Of a DNA stretch of 64,000 nucleotides, positions 58,001-64,000 are shown piece after piece. The notes below the pieces were generated by a model that had not been told where the DNA came from, made no database searches, and saw only the letters and a program-made list of their open reading frames with translations. The translations under genes were made by a program, and so were the position numbers. Position 1 is the first letter of the stretch, and each line of letters starts with the position of its first letter. Source of the stretch: Pseudorasbora parva (Eukaryota > Chordata > Actinopteri > Cypriniformes > Gobionidae); the NCBI RefSeq assembly GCF_024679245.1, contig NC_090173.1:10613428-10677427 (forward strand). Reading direction: 5' to 3'.

Positions 58001-59762
58001 AGAGATTGATGCTCAGAGGACAAATCATGAAAACACTCTCTTTGAAAGGAGCAAAGAACTTGCCTTAAAACTCAAAGACAAAGCAAAAGATGAAGAAACT
58101 CTGAAGAAAGAGTTTGATTTGTTTTGGGAAAAAAGCGTGAAGAAGATCATCTCAGACTCTCCTCCAATCAAAGACATTGACATAATGAGAGATGTGAGAG
58201 AGATCCTCAGTGACATCTATGGAAGTGTTTCTGTAGACCACTGTAAGGAGAGCAGAGATATCTTTACTGTGCCGAGTTATTCAGATTATGTAAAGGTAAA
58301 AAAGTCCAGTGGAATTACAGGAGTTTTCACAAATGCCTACAGATCAACTAAGAAGACACTTGGTTACATACTATCTAAAGAGAATGAAGCCCAAATAAGA
58401 GCATTAGTCACAGATATTGCTCAGCATACAGACACAATGATCATGTCATCTAACATTTCAAAGATGGGCTACAACATCAGCTGCATTCAACAACTCACAG
58501 GTTACATCAAGGCAAGAGTAACACAACATGAGGAAGAATCAGAGCAATATGTGTTCAAGAATGAATTCTTCGTGGATTTAGTTCTTTCCATCTGTAAGAG
58601 AGCAAACAAGACGATCACTGACCAACAGAACATGTTCAGGGAAGCCAATGATCCTCTAATATATGTTAAGAAAAAGAGAGAAGAGTACTATAGTATTTTT
58701 AAAAAATATCTCACTGGAGCAGCATCAGCTGCCATTTTTGGAGAGATCATCTGTCAGAAACTGAAAGAGCCCATTGAGCAGAGCGTCTACAAGAAGACTG
58801 CCAGAGAACTGGCTGGTGAAATGAGATCAAACTGTGAATCACTGAATGGAAACAGATCAAATCTGGAGAAACACATCCTGAAGACACTGGCAGAAGAGGA
58901 GAATTTCTGTAAATACATAATCTACATTCAGAATCCCAGAGATCACTTCAAGAGTTTCATCAGAGATGAAGTCAGTCGGTACATCAATGATAAGTTCAGC
59001 ATCAGTGTTTTACCAAAGATGAAGGAGAACATTGAACTCCTGCAGCAGAAGATCAGGAAAGCAGCTCATGAATCTACTGAACAGGTTAAAGAGAACAGCG
59101 GAGATGTTGATTTGTGGTTGAAGAGTTTCACACAGCAGCTCTCAGATGAGCTGATCTTCTCTGAAAAAGACCTCAGTGGAGTGAAACATGATGATGTTGA
59201 TGATTTCAACCTCCTAGAAGATGTGATAAAACAAGAACTTCCTGCTATAATGTCTGATATCAGCAGTAGATTCAAAACAAATACATTTAATGAAAAACTG
59301 GACCTCAAGTTCAGGCCAGATGAGCTTCTGATTGATCACTTCTGTCAGTGCTGTTGGGTTCAGTGTCCGTTCTGTGCAGCCATCTGTACCAACACCATAG
59401 AAAACCATGAAGGAGATCACAGCGTTCCTTTCCACAGAGTGAATGGAATTAATGGATGGCATAAAGTTCGAAAACAAAATCTCTGTGCAAATATCTGCAC
59501 AAATTTAGTGGTGAGTGATACAACATTTCTTTCAAAGGATGTATCGTTTCCATGCAAAGAATACAGAAAAGCAGGAGGAGTTTATGCAGACTGGAGCATC
59601 ACCCCTGACTGCTCTGAGCTGCCGTACTGGAAGTGGTTTGTGTGCAGATTCCAGAAAGATCTGGAAACACACTATAAAAAACAATTTGATGGCGCAATTC
59701 CAGATGAATGGAGAAAGCTCACAAATCAGGATGCCATTGAGAGTTTGGATAAATACATTTAA
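55035..59762 (+). CDS. GVIN1-like: GVIN/VLIG-family very large GTPase, giant terminal exon
   Basis: After acceptor ctgttaaacag the exon is open for 1575 codons to TAA at 59760. Single giant exons are typical of interferon-induced very large GTPases (GVIN1, URGCP relatives). Domains: helical N-terminal part (HLFHRLCLHRNDKLRAGDIL), VLIG core, P-loop GLQSSGKST from 56922, switch region RCTRGAF, Walker B/G3 DTEG from 57081, base-recognition-like HQNVSD from 57294, a long helical/coiled-coil region to about 59300, and a Cys/His-rich C-terminus (CQCCWVQCPFCAAIC..NHEGDHSVPFHR) near 59340-59450. All GTPase motifs are intact with no frameshift, so it is likely functional, probably cytosolic and interferon-responsive by family analogy. 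Longer family members reach about 2400 residues, so this is a shorter form. I chose the exon start by splice phase, as no ATG precedes it. Confidence 0.9.
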   Translation, partial: REKDIGQHLQQQKTERENIEHLFHRLCLHRNDKLRAGDILQITEHSLQSHESCAEEELVLSFIQKLLMMNYRARYIHVNIHEHDHTKQGDSDLSEDSSDIFEAISFSNEGASQSERIHPLDVQMAVFHCADGFLKQLMVTKLSQCQYALPLLVPDPFTREIEFPVWTFKQINKSWKKNNNDKIISQTQPIYEAQTPMVSFFRFGSVSSSKSQLMNSLINEKHNTFFHRNCPGSSRTRVLMDGVVEIAWFCPSGKNTDKFTDCVAFCNLHGDAGDHEKQLEILTEMASVNVVLLPRLDKNDRSAGTIQNLYTNGKPLICLFTEDGSTVMQMKKGKFKIGLKDRNQSDVSEELRRAINDCLSESSSSFRLEDVSKHSDIRVDEDDDDDCRRGRAAAQQMMSLLEKKHLTEIKEAFLPRQGKLWHQWCEKNKELHRPRGDETEIDISEKRTEMNTIREQQHKSDICEFIKLFIQEMNSDDKHERKFFLKYLGILLDEYISTDLSDLLQEYNEKWSTVVKLKESHDKSELLKTEQAELERISEDLQAASFGLEHIMREIGQIYESCSSVKKKKDLQFDFSSLPSLAAEIMISGFPLELMDGDAAHVPLLWISAVLDKLIQKLGDQRVFVLSVLGLQSSGKSTMLNAMFGLQFAVSAGRCTRGAFMQLVKVSDEMKTQMNFDYILVVDTEGLRALELAGRSTRHHDNELATFVVGLGNLTLINIFGENPSEMQDILQIVVQAFMRMKKVSLNPSCVFVHQNVSDITAGEKNMEGRRRLQKTLDEMTKLAAKEEDSDAECFSDIIKFDVQNDVKYFAQLWEGSPPMAPPNPNYCENIQELKKSIMSHASISHRMILKDLKVRIKDLWEALLNERFVFSFRNSLEISAYRKLETEYSKWTWSLRSVMMETENKLHNKIQNETIHEVETTDLQRELKETSEEVEKSMSELFERDKDKDILIQWKTSFKIKIKYVEENIVRETKRKLNEFLRQRDMKKEIDAQRTNHENTLFERSKELALKLKDKAKDEETLKKEFDLFWEKSVKKIISDSPPIKDIDIMRDVREILSDIYGSVSVDHCKESRDIFTVPSYSDYVKVKKSSGITGVFTNAYRSTKKTLGYILSKENEAQIRALVTDIAQHTDTMIMSSNISKMGYNISCIQQLTGYIKARVTQHEEESEQYVFKNEFFVDLVLSICKRANKTITDQQNMFREANDPLIYVKKKREEYYSIFKKYLTGAASAAIFGEIICQKLKEPIEQSVYKKTARELAGEMRSNCESLNGNRSNLEKHILKTLAEEENFCKYIIYIQNPRDHFKSFIRDEVSRYINDKFSISVLPKMKENIELLQQKIRKAAHESTEQVKENSGDVDLWLKSFTQQLSDELIFSEKDLSGVKHDDVDDFNLLEDVIKQELPAIMSDISSRFKTNTFNEKLDLKFRPDELLIDHFCQCCWVQCPFCAAICTNTIENHEGDHSVPFHRVNGINGWHKVRKQNLCANICTNLVVSDTTFLSKDVSFPCKEYRKAGGVYADWSITPDCSELPYWKWFVCRFQKDLETHYKKQFDGAIPDEWRKLTNQDAIESLDKYI

Positions 59763-59785
59763 ACATATATAAACTAACAGAGCTT

Positions 59786-59791
59786 AATAAA
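59786..59791 (+). promoter_or_regulatory. Poly(A) signal of the GVIN-like gene
   Basis: AATAAA 24 bases after the stop codon. A second possible signal, ataataaaacag, is at about 59920. The 3' UTR is short if the first is used. Confidence 0.6.
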
Positions 59792-59829
59792 ACTTAATTT
59801 AAGCCACTTACTGGCAGAACACAATATAA

Positions 59830-60340
59830 AATATAAACATGCACTTATATTTTTTTTCTTTTTTTTTTCTTTTTTCTATTGTATCATTACTTAAAACATT
59901 ATAGAGAGGAAAGCTGTATTTATAATAAAACAGCACTTTTTTATTTAAAAATACATTTACTGGAAGACCTTAACACTGAATCAATTCACAATAAATCCCC
60001 CAGTGTTAAATTAACACCGCTCATTGTTCATATGGGAACCACCGGCAGGGTGTTAAAGTAACTTTAAAAAAATTAGATATGTAAGAGATTAAATGAATGA
60101 TAATTGTTTGATTTTAAAAAAATATATATATAACTACTGATGATGATCAGAATCACTGAAGGAAAGAGAAACACAAGAACTACATCTGACTTCAGCCACA
60201 GCCTTAGATTAAATCACCTGAAGATACATTAAATCGCTCTCATTACAAACTTTATTTCTTTCATTTGTCCACAGTTCTTTGTGAGAATTAACAAGTTTAT
60301 ATGTTGATGTTTTATAGAAAATATTTGGTCACCATTATGG
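59830..60340. other. 3' flank, no clear feature
   Basis: AT-rich with T-runs at 59850-59878 and a near-duplicate motif caccattatggtga at about 60330 shared with 63360. Confidence 0.45.
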
Positions 60341-60344
60341 TGAC

Positions 60345-61000
60345 CTGCATATAGAGAGAGTACCAACTTACAAATATTTAGGAGTCTTGATGAGAAGTTA
60401 GCATTTGATGTTCATATTGAGTAATTGGGGGAAAGACTTAAACCAGGATTGGGTTTTCTTTTACAGCAAAAAAGAAAAAGAAAAAGAAAGAAAGAAAAAA
60501 AACGAGGGCTTTCCTTTGGAGCTAGAAAGGGAATTATACAGAGTACTTTCTTACCCATTTTAGAGTATGGTGATGTTATTTAAATGCATGCTTCTACATT
60601 CTTCTTTCAATTGATTAAAAAGGATGTATGGTGTTTATCATGCTGCGCTGTGTTTTATAACACATGCTTGTTCACACACTCATCACTGTTTGCTGTACAA
60701 CTATTTATGTTGGTCCTCTTTATAAAAAGAAGGAAATCTTTTATGTTAGTATATATTGTAAAGACATTGTTAGGTATTGCTCCAAATGACATTACCATAG
60801 TCTTTTATGCTTATGTCGAAAGAACTATAGCACCAGATCATCAAATGGGATTAAATTAGTACCATATGGCAAGGTATGCTCAGAGCATGGAAAATCATCT
60901 TTCTCTTATTATGCCCCATGGCTGTGGAATGAATTTCAAGCTACTACTAGAAACTAGGAACAATTCCTCCTTTGAATATGTTCACAAATGTATTGCAGTG
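60345..61000 (+). pseudogene. Decayed LINE ORF2 C-terminal fragment
   Basis: Scattered frames read KYLGVLMRS near 60375, RLKPGLGFLLQQK near 60430, then YCKDIVRYCSK near 60750 and SFSYYAPWLWNEFQ near 60900. This is the order of the C-terminal region of fish non-LTR ORF2 proteins (a 'YLG..' block, then 'AFS..AP..WN.LP'). Stops and shifts are frequent. An (AAAG)n tract interrupts it at about 60465-60500. Confidence 0.5.
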
Positions 61001-61560
61001 TAAAATGAATGAATCATGTTGCTGTTTTAATTAATTTGTTGATTTATGATGAATGTTTTAGCTTTGACTGTTGTAGGATTACACATGAACAGGCATCGAT
61101 TAACCAGAGATCCGGAGATTGGAGACTCTTTCAGCACGATGTATATCATGTGTACCTGTGTGTGTGTGTTTCGTTAGATTAGTTTATGTGTATTAGAATA
61201 GTTCAATAAAGCCTTGTATTAATGTTTCCTCTATACAAGTGTCTTGTACTTTGTGTTTAAGTTATTGCCTTAAACTGATCGATTTTGTTACCGTGCTCAT
61301 ATCAATGAACATAAAATGTATGAAATTATTACCATTGGCAAAGTAATATCCTGATCAGAATTGGTAAAATACTCTAATGTCGACATATGGGTGGATGAAT
61401 AAACATATCGGTGGATGAAAAGTTGATAAGGAGTTAAAGATTAATTCTGAATTATTTATGTAATTTGGTTCTCTTTTATTGTAATTCAGTTCCCGGTTGA
61501 GTTGTTTGATCAGAAACAGTCTTACCCTGTTTAGAATACTGAATATCATGTGTGTTATAT
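61001..61560. other. No recognised feature
   Basis: AT-rich, with a small GT run at 61157 and agttcaataaagccttgtat at 61200 as a possible poly(A) signal. No gene. Confidence 0.45.
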
Positions 61561-61561
61561 G

Positions 61562-62085
61562 CAGTGTTGGGAGTAACGCATTACAAAAGTAATACATTAC
61601 AGTAACTTATTACTTTTTGATGTAATGCAGTAGTGTAAGGCATTACTAATGAATTTTCAGTAATATTTTACTTGGTACATTTCCAGTAACGCAGAGCTAT
61701 TCCCAGATATTGCCAGATAATCTTTACCTCTACTCTACTCTTTCTCTACTCTCTCTTATAACAGAATTGGATCGTTTGTGATTCTGCCTGTCATTATTTC
61801 TTGCATTGTCTTGAGTCAATTCTCTATTGTTAGCCTGGATAGCCCACAGTCACTATGATTCATCGTATCGCCTTCTACTGGATGTAAAATGCTCTCTGCC
61901 TACATCTTAGAATATTAAGAGCTACTTCTGAAGTTATTTTGGTGAAAGTAACTCAAAAGTAATACAGGAGTAATGTAACGCATTACAATTCTGAGACAGT
62001 ATTGTAATGTAAAGAATTACTTTTAAATAGCAGTAATAAGTAATCTATAATATATTACAGTTTGGAAGTAACTTGCACAACACTG
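61562..62085. mobile_element. hAT-type MITE, TSD GTTATATG
   Basis: Ends cagtgttgggagtaac and gttacttcc-type text closing in acaacactg. A perfect 8-bp duplication GTTATATG lies at 61554-61561 and 62086-62093. Subterminal zones are rich in gtaatgcattac motifs. It is 524 bp with no coding capacity and resembles the ends of the hAT element at 35150. Confidence 0.92.
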
Positions 62086-62154
62086 GTTATATGGTTATTG
62101 TGAAATTGTATTATGGCCATCTTGGCCAGGACTCCCTGGCAGAAGAAATTTCAG

Positions 62155-62925
62155 TAACACTTTAGAATAATGGTCTGTTATTAATAGATAACTATGCAGG
62201 AAGTAATGCAGGACTAATGAGCAGCACTTCATTAACACTTCAGATTAACTAATATAGAAACAAGCTGAAATAATCAGTAACTAATATTGAATTCAGGACT
62301 AAGATAGTTCCTTATTAGGTAATTAATAATTACTGAATGAGATTGGTGTCACTAATAACTAATAGGTAACAAGGAAATATTATAAAGAATTACTAATTAA
62401 TTACTAATCACAGCATTAACATGTCTGAGATGTGAGAAATTGTCTTTTTTTACTCTCAATGTGGTCATAAAATGCATCACTAATTACTTTAGTGTTATCT
62501 AGTCATTATGCAGGAACTTCTACTGATCTGGACCATTATTTTAAAGTGGAAAACATTATTAGATCACTAGTAGTTCTTAAAAATTGTCATTTGTTACTCT
62601 GAATAAAGAAATAAAAGTACCCAATCACTCTTCAAGGACTACTGGCGATCTGGACTCTTATTTTAAAGTGAAAATAAAGTGGAACATATTTTCCACTTTA
62701 AAATAATGGTCCAGATCACAAGTATCTCCTGCATAATGACTAGGTAACACTTAAGTAATTAGTGATGCATTTTATGACTTTATTCAGAGTAAAGAATATG
62801 ATTAATTACATCTCAGACACACAATAATGGGATAATTGGTCAGTTAGTTAATAGTTATCAATGAGGCTAATCTCAGTCAGTAATTATTGATTACTTAATA
62901 AGGAACTATGGGTCAGTGTTACAAG
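62155..62925. repeat. Foldback MITE-like palindromic region
   Basis: ggaccattattttaaagtgg (62530) is complemented by ccactttaaaataatggtcc (62693). The outer parts agtaacactttagaataatg (62153) and tcagtgttacaag (62915) may be the termini. Tandem use of ttactaattaattact-like phrases. The full extent is uncertain. Confidence 0.5.
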
Positions 62926-63305
62926 TTGGTGAATGAAGATACTTGCCAGGTTACGTGTCACTACTACTTTATTAATTTATCCAACAGAGTAACAGCTCAC
63001 TACCAGTTACAAAAGTCACTGTTACAGTCTGTCAGGTAATTTTAGTTGTATTTTTCATCATTTTATTTCTTAACCTTTGACTATATTCTGGCCCGCCATT
63101 ATAGTGGAGAATTTTTTTTTAATGGCCCGTGGCCAAATATACTTCCTGACCCCTGCCTCACACAGACATCAAGAATCAGCATATGAATCTCAACAACGGT
63201 GACAATCAACAAAATATTCAGAAAAATAGAGCAACGCTAAACATCACAAAACAAGCTACAAAGTTATAGACCAGCTATAAATTGCTGCTTTAAATAAATA
63301 AATTG
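62926..63305. other. No recognised feature
   Basis: Contains ggcccgccattatagtggag and caatggcccgtggccaa-like text, perhaps the terminus of a transposon, not resolved. Confidence 0.35.
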
Positions 63306-63420
63306 CTCTTTATAAAAAGAAGGAAATCTTTTATGTTAGTTGTTTTATTGAAAATAATAAAGTGTGAAGTCACCATTATGGTGATCAGTGTTTGCTTTAG
63401 TTGGGCTCTTGACCCTTGAC
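63306..63420 (+). repeat. Duplicate of 3'-flank segments
   Basis: ctctttataaaaagaaggaa then atcttttatgttagt is identical to 60717-60751. The following caccattatggtgatc resembles 60331-60345. A dispersed repeat with two copies in the window. No gene is seen from here to 64000. Confidence 0.6.
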
Positions 63421-64000
63421 TTTTTTTTAAAGATTGCAAGAGAAATTCTGGTCAGATGAAGTTGGTTACTTTCTGGTGGTGATATAACCTTCATGTAATT
63501 CCTGATTCATTGATCTCATCTAGAGTCTAATCTGAGAATTTTTAGATTTATTCATTCCCCATACTGTAGCCCTGCAGTGCTTTGATATTTTCTAAGAAAT
63601 CTAAGAAATCACAACAACAGATACTTACAATCATTGTGTCTTTAGTGATTTTGCCTTTAAAAAAAAGGTACAAGAATGTTTTTGCAGCAATGTTTTATTT
63701 TGGGATGAATTGAGAGGTTTTAATTTGAAAACTTCTGAAAGACATTCAAAAGAGTCTGTGGAATGGATTACTAAAAGAGCCGTCATGAAATGTGTGGTAT
63801 GAAAAACCGAACAGTGAACCATTGAAATGTTTGCTTATAAAGCTGGGCCTCAGGACCAACACGTGAACAATAATAACTCAGATTCAGCTTCCTTTTTTAC
63901 CAGCAAAGACAACCAGTAAAAAAAGGTGGCATGCTTCTTCTCGTGGTGCCGTCTAATATTATATTCTTTATAAACAGCCTCAAATTTGTTGCAGATAAGA

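Overview
The window is nuclear DNA of a ray-finned fish, most likely a cyprinid (carp, minnow or zebrafish relatives). The evidence is an intron-exon gene of the very-large-GTPase (GVIN/VLIG) family, a 5S-rRNA-derived SINE, DIRS-type, L2 and Tx1/L1-like retroelements, Tc1, hAT, piggyBac and Harbinger-like DNA transposons with clean target-site duplications, many microsatellites, and no bacterial-style gene packing. Identifications rest on reading motifs by eye. No database search was run.

Layout. 1-6.5 kb is a 38-bp minisatellite that lies in one arm of an inverted-repeat element, whose other arm (6.78-6.89 kb) holds only about two copies. 7-24 kb is a transposon graveyard: a hAT element carrying a Harbinger-like MITE, a 5S-derived SINE split by another MITE, a 1.3-kb TTAA-flanked palindromic element, decayed LINE, DIRS and Tc1 genes, a solo LTR, and a three-deep MITE nest. 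24-26 kb has a candidate promoter and two identical interferon-response-like 12-mers. 26.2-29.8 kb is a CpG-rich 36-bp minisatellite whose left flank (188 bp) is perfectly duplicated inside the array. 29.9-33.5 kb holds a piggyBac-like remnant, a DIRS-like terminal repeat and a decayed Tc1 copy.

The gene content is on the + strand. An exon at 33539-34746 encodes an Ala/Gly-rich protein with several hydrophobic segments and a decapeptide repeat. After 15.7 kb of transposons come an exon at 50444-50996 (28 tandem Pro/Ser-x-Lys/Gln-Thr-Asp-Glu/Lys hexapeptides), a 71-bp exon at 54209-54279, and one giant exon at 55035-59762 with the VLIG-type GTPase domain, the stop and a poly(A) signal. The last three exons join in compatible phases and are well supported. 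The first also ends in a compatible phase, so the region may encode one chimeric protein (membrane-active module + disordered TD-repeat linker + giant GTPase), but that join is an inference. The intron contains three hAT-related blocks, a TTAA MITE, SINE and DIRS pieces, and an internally deleted L2 retrotransposon keeping a nearly intact ORF1 with an esterase-like domain.

Downstream (60-64 kb) are a decayed LINE, a hAT MITE with a perfect 8-bp duplication, a palindromic MITE and unassigned sequence. Regions where I see nothing recognisable are listed as such.
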